DNA of 40,894 bases from Isosphaeraceae bacterium EP7 (GCA_038400315.1 CP151670.1:1-40894), one strand, 5' to 3'. Shown: positions 20,917-29,373, counted from the stretch's first letter. Notes: a model not told the origin generated them from the letters alone. Translations and numbers: made by a program.

Positions 20917-21054
20917 GTGACCAACGAGACCCTTTTTGCGGCCGGCATCAACATCGGGCCGATCTACGTCTGGCTGGCCGGAATCATCGCGGCCGTCGCC
21001 CTGCTGGTCGTCTTCGTGGTGATCGTCCTGAAGTCGAATACGCCACCGGAATAG
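20917..21054 (+). CDS. Small single-pass membrane protein
   Basis: A 45-aa frame from a GTG at 20917, consisting of a short polar N-terminus (NETLFAAGINIGPIYVW) and a strong transmembrane helix (LAGIIAAVALLVVFVVIVL) with a KSNTPPE tail. It lies between two hairpin terminators and is convergent with the virion module. A phage holin-like role is possible but no ribosome-binding site is clear; the long hydrophobic run is the main evidence that it is a gene. Confidence 0.45.
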   Translation: MTNETLFAAGINIGPIYVWLAGIIAAVALLVVFVVIVLKSNTPPE

Positions 21055-21057
21055 AAC

Positions 21058-21092
21058 AAGGCCCGACACGGCAATCACGCCGGGCGGGCCTT
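21058..21092. terminator. Bidirectional terminator at the end of the virion module
   Basis: AAGGCCCG (21058-21065) pairs perfectly with CGGGCCTT (21085-21092), with a possible inner pairing. It lies between the convergent 20917 (+) and 21111 (-) genes. Confidence 0.6.
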
Positions 21093-21110
21093 GGTGCCGG
21101 AGGTGTCGGA

Positions 21111-21488
21111 TCAGGTGCGCGGGAGTTCGGCCGACTTGCAGGCGAGGCACTCATTCCAGGCGACGATCTCGCCGGAGCGGGTGCACCGGCGGCCGGAACA
21201 TCCGCACTGGTAGTCGCGGGTGAATTCCCGGCAGGCCAGGGCCAGCTTCGTCGCGGGCGGAAGAAACTTGGGCGGCGCCGAGTCAGGCTGGGGCGGGCTC
21301 TCTCCGCGCGAGATGTCTGGCGGGCGGGCGTCGGCGACGATTCCTGGCCGGGTCGCAGGGGATGCCGCGGGGGTCGGCCATTCCCCACGCTCCTTGGCGG
21401 CCGTGATCAATTCGGCGTTCCTCGACACCTCGGCCAACGCTTCCAAGGGGATCAGGGCGATCGCGGCGATGACCTCTTCGTTCGTCAT
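21111..21488 (-). CDS. Virion-module small protein with cysteine-rich tail
   Basis: Unrecognised 125-aa protein. The start at 21488 overlaps the previous stop (ATGA). N-terminal helix (NEEVIAAIALIPLEALAEVS), a Pro-rich linker, and a C-terminal Cys cluster (CREFTRDYQCGCSGRRCT, NECLACKSAE) that could bind one zinc ion. It is the last gene of the structural operon, so it may be a tail or spike accessory. Confidence 0.6.
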   Translation of the reverse strand: MTNEEVIAAIALIPLEALAEVSRNAELITAAKERGEWPTPAASPATRPGIVADARPPDISRGESPPQPDSAPPKFLPPATKLALACREFTRDYQCGCSGRRCTRSGEIVAWNECLACKSAELPRT

Positions 21489-22840
21489 AGAGTGACGCTC
21501 CCCGAGACGTTGGCGTCGGCCCCCGCGAGGTTCAGCGTGGCTCCGCAGCCGTCGGCCGCCGAACTCTGCACCATCGCCACGCTGACCCCCGCCGTCGGCG
21601 TGCTCGAGCACGTCGCGTAGCCCGGATTGAGGCCGTTCCACCGGAGTTCCGACACGGTGCCGCCCAAGCCGTCGATGCAGTTCCCGCTGCCGACGATGCC
21701 CCGGATGAACGCATACCGATACTTCTGGCCGCCGATCAGGGTGCAGGTGCTGAGGAAGGTGCCGTCGGTGCCGGGGACGTAGGCGCAGGTGTAAGTCCCG
21801 GGATTGGCGACGGGGTTGGTGCCGCCGCCCACGTTGCCGATGGTGATCGTCACCGATGCGGGCATCGGAGTTACGCACTGCGAAGATGCCCACATGCCGG
21901 ACGGATAGGGTAAATTCCTGAAGATGATGTGACTTCCGGCGTCCGTCGCACAGCCGATCGTGACATCGGGCCAGCTTGTTGTCGTGTAATTTGCTGCCGA
22001 CGCGGTAATCGTCCACAGCCCCATGTGGAGGGCGGTGAATGGCAGCGAGGGCGTCTCGTATTGTCCGTCCATGCCAGACGGATCGATCGACGTGATGCCC
22101 GTCGTGAAGCTATAGCCGCCCGTGCTGGTAAAGGTTACCGATGCCCCGGGGATGTAGCAGTTGTCGGCACCGTCCATGATCAGGACAATTTTAAACGTAT
22201 CGGCGCGAGTCCAGGTGACGGTGGCCGTGCCCGTCTCGTCGCACGTGGACAGCGTGACCGTCGAAGGGGAGACGGATGCCGTATAGCCCGTCCCGCCGAC
22301 CGCGGTGATCGTGTAGACGCCCATCGGGAGGCCGATGAGTGTATAGGGGCTCGCCGTCGAGGTGCCGACCGTGACCCCAAGCGAGTCCTTGACGGTGATG
22401 GTGACCCCGACCGATCCGGAGAGCGACGCGAGGCTGCAAGCATCGACGACGGAGACGACGATCTCGCCAAGGCATGGCGGGCTCCCCCCGCCCTTCCGGA
22501 TATCCTGGAAGTACATCTCCCCCGTGGGGGCGGGGAAAAGGGCCGTCTTCTTCCCTGACAGTCCCGCCACGCCGTTGATCTCGTAGGCGTCAGACGTCCC
22601 CGACCGCGAGCCCCCGACCTCCGACCACGAATAGGGCGAGGACGCACCCGTGATCGTGGCGAGGATCGGCAGCGTGGGGTTGGATGTCATCGCCAGCCCG
22701 GACCTCGCCCGGTGGCCCTGGACGTTGCCGGCCATGCCCGGCTTAAGGAAGCGGCGGGCGCCCTCGCCGATGGTGTTCAATTCGGACGCGGCGGGCTGGC
22801 TGTCGCCCTCGCGGAATCGCCGGATGTCGAGGTTTGCCAT
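21485..22840 (-). CDS. Large beta-rich virion surface protein with CnaB-like domains
   Basis: A 451-aa protein. Residues about 1-115 are a virion-specific head region. Thereafter come beta domains of carboxypeptidase-regulatory/CnaB type: GVTITVKDSLGVTVGTS then YTLIGLPMGVYTITAVGGTG, a second unit with DGQYETPSLPFTALHMGLWT, and a third with ASVTITIGNVGGGTNPVANP. Many Gly, Ser, Thr and several Cys, typical of extended surface or fibre proteins. It begins at a TGATG overlap with the 35-aa frame and ends by ATGA with the next gene. Likely a spike, fibre or decoration protein; host binding is inference. Confidence 0.65.
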   Translation of the reverse strand: MANLDIRRFREGDSQPAASELNTIGEGARRFLKPGMAGNVQGHRARSGLAMTSNPTLPILATITGASSPYSWSEVGGSRSGTSDAYEINGVAGLSGKKTALFPAPTGEMYFQDIRKGGGSPPCLGEIVVSVVDACSLASLSGSVGVTITVKDSLGVTVGTSTASPYTLIGLPMGVYTITAVGGTGYTASVSPSTVTLSTCDETGTATVTWTRADTFKIVLIMDGADNCYIPGASVTFTSTGGYSFTTGITSIDPSGMDGQYETPSLPFTALHMGLWTITASAANYTTTSWPDVTIGCATDAGSHIIFRNLPYPSGMWASSQCVTPMPASVTITIGNVGGGTNPVANPGTYTCAYVPGTDGTFLSTCTLIGGQKYRYAFIRGIVGSGNCIDGLGGTVSELRWNGLNPGYATCSSTPTAGVSVAMVQSSAADGCGATLNLAGADANVSGSVTL

Positions 22841-22947
22841 CAGGAGCAGACTCCATGACCGGACCGCATCTCGCCGCCGAATCCGGAGAGAAACGGGGCG
22901 ATCTTCAGGTCGTCGTTGAGCATCACCACCGAGTTCGAGCCGATCAT
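22840..22947 (-). CDS. Possible 35-aa virion-module peptide
   Basis: A 35-codon frame (MIGSNSVVMLNDDLKIAPFL...) ending in a TGATG overlap with the 451-aa gene and starting 5 nt after the preceding small membrane gene. The overlap is the evidence; the start lacks a Shine-Dalgarno and the open frame extends upstream. Confidence 0.35.
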   Translation of the reverse strand: MIGSNSVVMLNDDLKIAPFLSGFGGEMRSGHGVCS

Positions 22948-22952
22948 TGGAG

Positions 22953-23144
22953 CTATCGCCGCCCGTGGCCGTCGTGGGGCTTGTTCTTCCGCCGCCGCGA
23001 CCGCCAAGACTCGACCTTCGCCCGCATCGCAGAGGGCCATTCCGTGGCCATCAGCATCGAGATGAGCATCCAGGCGACCGCCCACCCGGTAGTCAACATC
23101 CCGGCCCAGAGGAGCGGTGAGGCATCGTCGTCATCGGAGTTCAT
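22953..23144 (-). CDS. Small membrane protein in the virion module
   Basis: A 63-aa frame with an acidic start (MNSDDDDASP), one hydrophobic helix (LLWAGMLTTGWAVAWMLISM) and a strongly basic tail (RAKVESWRSRRRKNK). Size and charge pattern are compatible with a holin or virion membrane protein. AAGGCG lies upstream of the ATG. Longer overlapping frames here are shadows. Confidence 0.5.
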   Translation of the reverse strand: MNSDDDDASPLLWAGMLTTGWAVAWMLISMLMATEWPSAMRAKVESWRSRRRKNKPHDGHGRR

Positions 23145-23236
23145 GGTCGCCTTCGGGCTGGGGATGGGCGGGCAGTCCGGGCCGCCGACGTGTTGAAGGC
23201 ACCGGCCCCTCGATGCGGGGGATCCTGGACTCCGTC

Positions 23237-24019
23237 TCATTCGGTTAGGATGCAGACGATCGAGGAGGATGGGTCGCCGTTGACGCACGACGCCTTGGTC
23301 ACGGTCCCGGTCTCGTAATAGAAGGGGGTGCAGGTGTTGGCGCCGAAGCCGGAGCCCGCCCAGCGATAGAGTTCCTCGTAGCCGAGGAATGAAATCCAGC
23401 GGTAGAGGACCCAGCTGTACGTCGTGACGCCGCCCACCGTCGCGGAGACGCAGACCAGGAAGTAGGTGTAGCCGCTGGGAGCCATGACCCACAGGGCCAT
23501 GCCGCTCGTCACGCCGAAGGACGGCAGCCCGACGGGAGCGGGCGACCAAGTGAACGTCAGGTTGCTATAGACCGCGCCGGCCCCGCCGACGCAGCCGCTC
23601 GGCGACGGGTTCGTGCCGTAGGACGAGATCGTCAGGTGGACCGTCGTCGGGGCCGACGAGCCGCAGCCGCATGGCGGAGGGACGGGCCCCGATGGTTCTC
23701 GCCTCTGATAGGCGATCCAGAGCCCCTGGGTCAGCCGGGCGACCAGCAGCGACCCCGGCGGCGGCACCTGCCCCCCTTGGACGAGCACGGGGACCGTCTG
23801 TGTGGCGTCCTCAATGATTGTGGGGACCGCGCCCTCGGACTCGGAGGCCATCGCCGAGACGGGGTGGGTCAGGAACATCCTCGGCACGGTCGTCGGGTAG
23901 TTCCCGCCGTCATACGTCTTGCCGAGGTAGGCCGGGCAACCCTCGATGGGCCGGGCCATCGGAGTGGCCGGGGCGTCCATGCGGCGGCGGAGGATGGCGA
24001 GTTCGTCTTCGAGCGTCAT
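23237..24019 (-). CDS. Virion surface protein, paralogue of the 103-aa gene plus extra domain
   Basis: A 260-aa protein starting at 24019 in an ATGA overlap. Its first 15 residues (MTLEDELAILRRRMD) closely match those of the 103-aa gene (MMLSDEIAILRRRMD), and both share YPTT, a GS.LV..L.QGLW pattern and similar spacing. After about residue 100 a new beta-rich domain begins at the PPCGCGSS junction and ends with several Cys. This suggests a duplicated head/tail adaptor-like N-terminal module with an added surface domain. Function in the virion is inferred from the operon. Confidence 0.65.
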   Translation of the reverse strand: MTLEDELAILRRRMDAPATPMARPIEGCPAYLGKTYDGGNYPTTVPRMFLTHPVSAMASESEGAVPTIIEDATQTVPVLVQGGQVPPPGSLLVARLTQGLWIAYQRREPSGPVPPPCGCGSSAPTTVHLTISSYGTNPSPSGCVGGAGAVYSNLTFTWSPAPVGLPSFGVTSGMALWVMAPSGYTYFLVCVSATVGGVTTYSWVLYRWISFLGYEELYRWAGSGFGANTCTPFYYETGTVTKASCVNGDPSSSIVCILTE

Positions 24020-24327
24020 GAAAATACCCATAAGCCTTGGACGAGCGTCACCACGTAGTTCGATCCGACATCCGGGGCCGTCGCGCCCGTGTGCAGGGCG
24101 TAGAACGTCCCGGAGATCGGCGTGTAGGTCGGGCTGCTGTTCTCGGCCTCGACGCACTCCGCCGAGACTTGCTGGACGCCGTACATGACGCCGGCCGTCG
24201 TCGGGTAGCTCGACACGGCCAGCGTCGTTACCACGCAGCACGCGGCCCCCTCGGACCACCGCGTCGTGGTCGCCGCGTGCTCGTCCATGCGTCGCCTGAG
24301 GATCGCGATCTCGTCGCTGAGCATCAT
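24016..24327 (-). CDS. Virion-module protein with LRRRMD N-terminus
   Basis: A 103-aa protein with GGGAGG 6 nt before the ATG at 24327; ATGA overlaps link it to both neighbours. The N-terminal MMLSDEIAILRRRMDEHAAT is a charged helix, perhaps an assembly tag shared with the next gene. The rest is beta-rich (SYPTTAGVMYGVQQVSAECV, NYVVTLVQGLWVF) with three Cys. It aligns with the first half of the 260-aa protein. Function unknown. Confidence 0.65.
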   Translation of the reverse strand: MMLSDEIAILRRRMDEHAATTTRWSEGAACCVVTTLAVSSYPTTAGVMYGVQQVSAECVEAENSSPTYTPISGTFYALHTGATAPDVGSNYVVTLVQGLWVFS

Positions 24328-24503
24328 CGAGTCCTCCCCTTCTTCTGCTCGGCCCGGCGGTCGCTGATCTGGATCGTGGTGGACTGCTGGCCGTCGAAGT
24401 TCCAACTGACCCCGACCACCGTGGGATACTGCGGCGGCTTGCCCTGCTCGGAGCCGACGTTGACCCGAAGCGAGATGCCCCGTCCGGTGATCGCCTTGAT
24501 CAG
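24324..24503 (-). CDS. Small virion-module protein, apparently starting at CTG
   Basis: A 59-aa frame (LIKAITGRGISLRVNVGSEQ..., basic and strand-rich: VVGVSWNFDGQQSTTIQIS). No ATG, GTG or TTG is available near its start. The CTG at 24503 overlaps the TGA of the 925-aa gene as CTGA, mimicking the ATGA coupling used by other genes here, and its own stop makes an ATGA overlap with the next gene. A -1 shift from the preceding gene is an alternative. Open frame and coupling on both sides argue that it is translated. Confidence 0.5.
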   Translation of the reverse strand: MIKAITGRGISLRVNVGSEQGKPPQYPTVVGVSWNFDGQQSTTIQISDRRAEQKKGRTR

Positions 24504-27277
24504 GCGGGTAGGTTCAAGGTGTTGGTCCGGTTGCCGCCGCTGAGGGCGGCGGTGATCCGGGCCGTCCCGGGAGTGCCGGCCGCCGCGAACGAGACATTCG
24601 ACGTCCCGGCCCCGGCCGTGTTCCCCGCCGCATAGGCGAGGATCGGCGACATCGCCTGACGCATGTTGATTCCCGACTCGACCACGATCGAATCCAAGCC
24701 GTCGGAAGCGAGCTTGAATCCGTTCTTGCCCGTCAGGGTCGTCACCGTGCCGATTGTCCACGTCGCGGCATCGGCCTTCATCTCGGCAAGCGTCGGGCCG
24801 GAGCCGCCGCCGCCTGTGGTGGGCAGGTTGGTCGTCTGGCCCGTGTTGTTGAACGCCTGCGTGGCGGCAAGCGTCATCCCGCCTGACGTGGGCAGGTTGG
24901 TGATCTTGGCGAGGATCGCCGTGCTGAGCTTGGAGTCGGCCGAGTTGGCGGATGCGGCTGCGGCCGTCGACGTGGCGACGGCCGAGGCGACCGACGCATC
25001 GAGGTTTTCGAGAGCGGCCCCGCGTGGTGCGGTGTAGCCCTGGGCCGTCATCGAGGCCGTCATATCGACGCCGATCGCCGTGTGCTCGGACGAGGCGAGG
25101 ACCATGTTGGTCTTGTTCGTCAGGTTGCCGATCGTCCAACTGGGGATCGCGGCCGCGATCTCCGAGAGCGTCGGCGCTCCGCCCGTCCCCGTGACGTTGA
25201 CGGTCGTCACGTTGTAGTAGGGCAGGTCGAGCTTCCGCTGGATCGCCATCCCGTAATTGATCGCGACGCCCAGCGGGACCGTCTGCGACGACTCGTTAGG
25301 CCGACCCTGGCTCGTCGCGTAGTAGGCCGCCGCCGGGGAGCCCAGGGAGACGATCGTCGAGCCGTTGTCGAGCGCGTTGACCGCGTCAATCATCGCCGTG
25401 GCGATGGCTGTGACGGACGCGGACTGCGCCGCCCGGGGAGCACTGACGCTGAGGTAGACGGTCGCGACGCCGGAGGCGATCATGTCATTCGCGATCTTCG
25501 CCATGCCGGTCGAGAGACCAACGGCGGTCGTCTCGCTCACTCCCGCCTCGACGATCGGCGTGAAATTCTGCGCCAGGCAAGTCGACAGGAAATTGCCGTA
25601 GTTCGAGCCAACCTGGAGATAGGCGCCGGCCGTCTGGCCCGAGAGGGTCGCGGTGATCGTCTTCGTGCCCCAGAACGTCGGAACATCGGCCCCGGAGCAC
25701 GTGAGCGAAGCTTGGGCCGCGAGGGTCGGGGTCGATCCGGCGCCGGCGAATGTGATCGACTTCCCGGCCGCCGTCGCCGCGTTCGTGAGCGCCAGAGCGA
25801 TCGCCGACGGGGCCGCGTTATAGGCGATCGTCGCCGTGGTGGTCAGCCCGGCGATCCCCCATGAGCTGAGGTTCAGCGTGTAGGTTCCGGCCGCGTTCGT
25901 CACGGCCCCGTGGTAGCCGACGAAGAACGTCCCGGGGGTCTGCGAGTTGACCGCCGTGCCGGTCAGGCTCCCGGACGCGAGGACCATCTGATTCGCGGCC
26001 ACCCTGGATCGCGCGGCGTCGAAATAGGCGGCGATCCCGCTCCACAGGTTCGCGATCGTCAGGAAGTTCCCTCCCCAGAGGCAGAACCGGGCCGAGGCCC
26101 GTCGCGTCCGGCCCAACGCCTCGAGGGACTTCACCTTCTGCGGCGTCGTCGGCGTTGAATCGACATATTCGACGATATAACTGTACGACGTGTCGGCGCC
26201 GACGCCGGAGTCGACGAACGTCGCCGGGGCGGACGCCGAGTTGGTGAAGGATGTCGCGAAGATCGGCGTCAGGGAGGTCGTCGAGGAGCCGGGGACCGGG
26301 TATCGGTAGAGGTTCGCCGTCACCGGCCAGATTCCGGCCTTGGGACGGGTCAGGGACATCGTCACGCTGGACCCGTTCGAGCCGGCGAACGACAGCGCCC
26401 CGGGCTCCATCGTCCCGGAGGAAGAGGTGTACGCCGTTGCGCGGGCGAGAGCCCACGGGTCCTGGTAGAAATTCTGGAAATTGGTGTTCGCCGTGCTGTC
26501 CCACGACTGATTATCGACGATCGCGCAGTAGTTCACGCCGGCGAATGTCATGCCCGACGATGAGTCGATCGCCTGGGCGACGTTGATGTCATTGTTGACC
26601 GACCCGAAGGAGATCGCGCCCGCCCCGGTGTACGAGAATTGGGCGTTGGCCGCCTGGGCGCCATAGTCGTAGATATTCAGGATGCGGGCGTTCCCGGCGG
26701 CAATGGCCGTGATCGCGACGGCGTACTTCACCCCCGGGAGGAGGATTCGCGGGACTCCGCCGGGGAGGAGGATCCGCACGGTCCCTCCCGTCGTCTTCTC
26801 GGCGATCTGGACGGCGCCGTTCTCATTTACGGTCGCGCCGATCGAGATGCCGCTGATCCCCGCGTCGGTGCCGAATAGGTCGATGGACCGCCCGGCCGGA
26901 TGCATCCGGTCGCCGGCCGGGATCTCGTGCATGAACACGCACGCGATCGTCATGTTCGCCGGCACCGAGGTCGGGCCGCGACCCTGCCAGCGGAGGCCAC
27001 GCTGACCGATCTGCCACCGCATCCCCTTGACGGTCCCGGCATCGCCGAAGGACGACGTGACCCAACTCGGGAACGTGCCGGTCCCGCCCTGCGAGTTGCC
27101 GTTAAAGGCCGTCCCGAGCTTCGGCGCGAACGGGGTTGAGGATTCGAGGTTCACGAGGTCGTGAGGGCAGCCGGCGCCCTGGGTGTAGGGCGACAGGAAC
27201 GTCACGGTCGGGTTTGCGACGGTGTCGATCCGGGGGTCGGCCGGCGGGGCGGTGCTGGGATAGGGCACGGGTCGCAC
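24500..27277 (-). CDS. Giant tail-fibre-like virion protein
   Basis: A 925-aa protein, the largest in the window. Residues about 30-270 have a concanavalin/LamG-like pattern: short strands and helices including WQGRGPTSVPANMTIACVFM and IACVFMHEIP with a variable binding face. Around 340-390 there is an Fn3-like unit (DSGVGADTSYSYIVEYVDST) ending in a VKSLEAL boundary. The middle (about 400-690) alternates Gly/Ser/Thr-rich strands and a helical segment (MIDAVNALDNGSTIVSLGSP) that could be an SGNH-hydrolase-like domain, not provable here. The C-terminal 150 residues include Ala-rich coiled-coil (DASVASAVATSTAAAASANS) and a beta tip. Trimeric receptor-binding fibre is the natural reading. No chaperone is visible. 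Confidence 0.7.
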   Translation of the reverse strand: MRPVPYPSTAPPADPRIDTVANPTVTFLSPYTQGAGCPHDLVNLESSTPFAPKLGTAFNGNSQGGTGTFPSWVTSSFGDAGTVKGMRWQIGQRGLRWQGRGPTSVPANMTIACVFMHEIPAGDRMHPAGRSIDLFGTDAGISGISIGATVNENGAVQIAEKTTGGTVRILLPGGVPRILLPGVKYAVAITAIAAGNARILNIYDYGAQAANAQFSYTGAGAISFGSVNNDINVAQAIDSSSGMTFAGVNYCAIVDNQSWDSTANTNFQNFYQDPWALARATAYTSSSGTMEPGALSFAGSNGSSVTMSLTRPKAGIWPVTANLYRYPVPGSSTTSLTPIFATSFTNSASAPATFVDSGVGADTSYSYIVEYVDSTPTTPQKVKSLEALGRTRRASARFCLWGGNFLTIANLWSGIAAYFDAARSRVAANQMVLASGSLTGTAVNSQTPGTFFVGYHGAVTNAAGTYTLNLSSWGIAGLTTTATIAYNAAPSAIALALTNAATAAGKSITFAGAGSTPTLAAQASLTCSGADVPTFWGTKTITATLSGQTAGAYLQVGSNYGNFLSTCLAQNFTPIVEAGVSETTAVGLSTGMAKIANDMIASGVATVYLSVSAPRAAQSASVTAIATAMIDAVNALDNGSTIVSLGSPAAAYYATSQGRPNESSQTVPLGVAINYGMAIQRKLDLPYYNVTTVNVTGTGGAPTLSEIAAAIPSWTIGNLTNKTNMVLASSEHTAIGVDMTASMTAQGYTAPRGAALENLDASVASAVATSTAAAASANSADSKLSTAILAKITNLPTSGGMTLAATQAFNNTGQTTNLPTTGGGGSGPTLAEMKADAATWTIGTVTTLTGKNGFKLASDGLDSIVVESGINMRQAMSPILAYAAGNTAGAGTSNVSFAAAGTPGTARITAALSGGNRTNTLNLPA

Positions 27278-27409
27278 TCCGGTGGATGGTTCTGGGCCGA
27301 ATTCAAACGCGGAGATGCCCGCCCGGTCACGGGCGAGACCCCGGCCGAGGAGTTCAGGACGTGCGAGATCGAGTAGGCATGCACGCCGAACGTCGCCGAG
27401 ATTCCGCCC

Positions 27410-27449
27410 GACGGCCCGCCCCCGCCGAGCGGCGGCCGGGGCGGGCGTC
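27410..27449. terminator. G+C-rich hairpin between connector and fibre genes
   Basis: GACG (27410-27413), a bulged G, then CCCGCCCC (27415-27422), pair with GGGGCGGG (27438-27445) and CGTC (27446-27449). It lies in the 213-bp gap between the 27491 gene and the fibre gene, so it may separate head and fibre transcription units or limit fibre expression. The rest of the gap holds nothing convincing. Confidence 0.5.
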
Positions 27450-27490
27450 TCGGTTCACTCGGTCGGGGCGGCCCGCGATGTGCCGCTCGT

Positions 27491-27946
27491 TCAGCTGCAG
27501 GGGAAGCCCGTTGGGTCGCCGTGCCCGCCGATGTTCAGGTCGATGACCCCGGCCGTGATGGCCGAGTCGCCGAACCCGTGGACCTTGCCGAGCCTCTTCC
27601 AGAGGGCGGAGATCGCGGCCGCGAGGCCTCCCCCGCCGGAGAACGTCTCCTTGTAGTCCAGCTCCTGAATGGAGGTGGACGAGAACGAGGCGGTCAGGGA
27701 CTCCAGCGTGTAGACCTCCGCCAGCTCGAGCATCAGGTCCAGGCTGCCCGCGTCGACCGTGTCGAGGTCGGCCTGCGACACGACCCCCAGCGCGGCGACC
27801 GAGCCGCCCGCCCCGCGGATGGACCGGGAGATCGGGCCCACCAGGTCCGGGTTCGAGCCAGTGGCGGCGGCCGACTTGCCCGCCCTGGTGAGCCAAGGGC
27901 CTACGCGTGAGACGATCTCGGCCTCGACCTGGGCGAGCGTCGCCAT
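27491..27946 (-). CDS. Putative head-tail connector/adaptor
   Basis: A 151-aa protein downstream of the capsid genes. It reads as helical (QVEAEIVSRVGPWLTRAGKS, TVDAGSLDLMLELAEVYTLE) with a long helix-loop and a GGGG segment, the size and composition of phage head-tail adaptors. No specific family match can be claimed. Its position between capsid and fibre genes is where connector proteins are found. Confidence 0.5.
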   Translation of the reverse strand: MATLAQVEAEIVSRVGPWLTRAGKSAAATGSNPDLVGPISRSIRGAGGSVAALGVVSQADLDTVDAGSLDLMLELAEVYTLESLTASFSSTSIQELDYKETFSGGGGLAAAISALWKRLGKVHGFGDSAITAGVIDLNIGGHGDPTGFPCS

Positions 27947-27949
27947 GGT

Positions 27950-28153
27950 TCAGGCCCCCTTCTTGGGGGCGCCGGCCGGCGCCCCGGCCTCGGACGGCGG
28001 GGCCGCGGGCTTGTGGCCCTGCGCGTCCACGTAGGCCTTGATGTGCGCCACCTGCTCGGTCAGCGTCTTCAAGTCGCGGGCCATCGCCGCCAGGCTCTCG
28101 GCCTGTTGGGCGACGGCCGCGGCCCGCTTCTTCTCGGCGTAGACGTTCGCCAC
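27950..28153 (-). CDS. Small coiled-coil virion-module protein
   Basis: A 67-aa frame beginning at a GTG (28153) with AGGAGGG about 8 nt upstream. A long helix (AEKKRAAAVAQQAESLAAMA, then RDLKTLTEQVAHIKAYVDA) is followed by a Pro/Ala-rich tail ending in PKKGA. It lies 3 bp from the 27491 gene. Possibly an assembly or scaffold accessory. Confidence 0.55.
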   Translation of the reverse strand: MANVYAEKKRAAAVAQQAESLAAMARDLKTLTEQVAHIKAYVDAQGHKPAAPPSEAGAPAGAPKKGA

Positions 28154-28225
28154 GATCCGACCCTCCTTCAGCGTTCGATGCGATTCGATCGCCCGGCCGG
28201 GAACAGCCCGACCGGGCATCTCGGA

Positions 28226-29308
28226 TCAATAGACGAGGGCGGCGGGCACGTCGTAGCTGCCGCTGGCCTTGAGCTGGACGACGACTCCGTTGAGCCGATT
28301 GACCACGCCCATCCCGAACCGGTGCCGCCAGAATGAGGATTCCATGGGGAATTCCTCGTCCTTGGCCACCAGTTGCAGCCCCCGGCCGAATCCCTGCTCG
28401 ATCGGGTCGATCCGCTCGTATAGCGGGGCCGGGGCATCGGCGTGAATGCCGAGCATGTACCCGGTGGGAATCCACCTCCAGGTGGCCACCCAGGCGCCCG
28501 ACACTCGGCCGATGATCCGGGCCGAGGACGGGATATTGGGGCTGCCCGCTGGCCGGGCGGTGTCGTCGCCGAGGACGATGAACCGATCCGGCTCATCCAC
28601 GAAGCCGGTCATGGCCTTGGTGACGTTGGCCTGGTCGGGGTGGATCAGTACCACCACGTTGGAGCCGCCGGCCGACTCGCCGTAGTGCTCCTCCAATTCG
28701 GCAACGATCACGGCATAGGGGTCGTTCGTATCGCTGATCGCCGATGCGAGGTAATTGGACACGATGAAGTGATTCTCGGTCGCGTAGGCCGAGGTGCCGA
28801 TCGTCGGTTCGAACAGGACGCCATCCCCGTTGGCGAACGGCTGGATGATCAGATCGCCCCACTCCTGATCCTTGAATGTACGGGCGACGTTGTTGAACAG
28901 GGCTCTGAGGATCTGCTTGCGGACGACGTTGCGGCCTTGATTGAGGACCGTCTCGACGTGGCGGTTGAGTTCTTGGAGGCGCATCTTCTTGATGGTCACG
29001 TCATCGACCAAAATCTGCGCCGCGTAGTCTTCGAGCGGGAGCGCGACTTCGTAGCCCGGTCCGGCCTTGACCGCCTGTGGCGCGGTCTGCTCCATGCGGA
29101 GCTGAAGCTCGCCGCCGCCGATCGTCTTGAATCGCCACTTGTAGAGGTCCGTCGACTGATCGACGAAGAACTCCGTGCTAGTGGCGATCTCCTGGTTGAA
29201 CCTGTCGATCAGCTCGACCGTGGCGCCGTAAATCGTCGTCTGCCCGACCTGGTTGACATACGAGTTGTCCAGGTCCGGCAGGCCGAGCGCACCGTGAATC
29301 ACGCCCAT
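28226..29308 (-). CDS. Major capsid protein (HK97-fold type, inferred)
   Basis: A 360-aa protein whose ATG (29308) has a perfect AGGAGG 7 nt upstream, as expected for the most highly made virion protein. It has a helix- and strand-rich pattern with long charged helices (KKMRLQELNRHVETVLNQGR) and a beta tail (MGVVNRLNGVVVQLKASGSY). It is preceded by a decoration-like gene and a scaffold gene and follows portal and terminase, the standard order. The 'VVVLIHPDQANVTKAMTGF' stretch is reminiscent of P-domain sequences. HK97 fold is inference; the sequence was not matched. Confidence 0.78.
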   Translation of the reverse strand: MGVIHGALGLPDLDNSYVNQVGQTTIYGATVELIDRFNQEIATSTEFFVDQSTDLYKWRFKTIGGGELQLRMEQTAPQAVKAGPGYEVALPLEDYAAQILVDDVTIKKMRLQELNRHVETVLNQGRNVVRKQILRALFNNVARTFKDQEWGDLIIQPFANGDGVLFEPTIGTSAYATENHFIVSNYLASAISDTNDPYAVIVAELEEHYGESAGGSNVVVLIHPDQANVTKAMTGFVDEPDRFIVLGDDTARPAGSPNIPSSARIIGRVSGAWVATWRWIPTGYMLGIHADAPAPLYERIDPIEQGFGRGLQLVAKDEEFPMESSFWRHRFGMGVVNRLNGVVVQLKASGSYDVPAALVY

Positions 29309-29373
29309 CGTGAACCTCCTAGCGAGGAGAAAAGCCGGCCATGGCGGACCCGGCGGGAAATGAAGCGAGGCGG

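Noticed and set aside
25082-25864. 260-aa plus-strand frame inside the fibre gene
   Set aside because: Arg/Gly/Asp-rich mirror; the fibre frame is longer and protein-like.
27202-27384. 60-aa minus-strand frame at the fibre start
   Set aside because: Pro-rich, overlaps the fibre N-terminus in another frame and has no start support.
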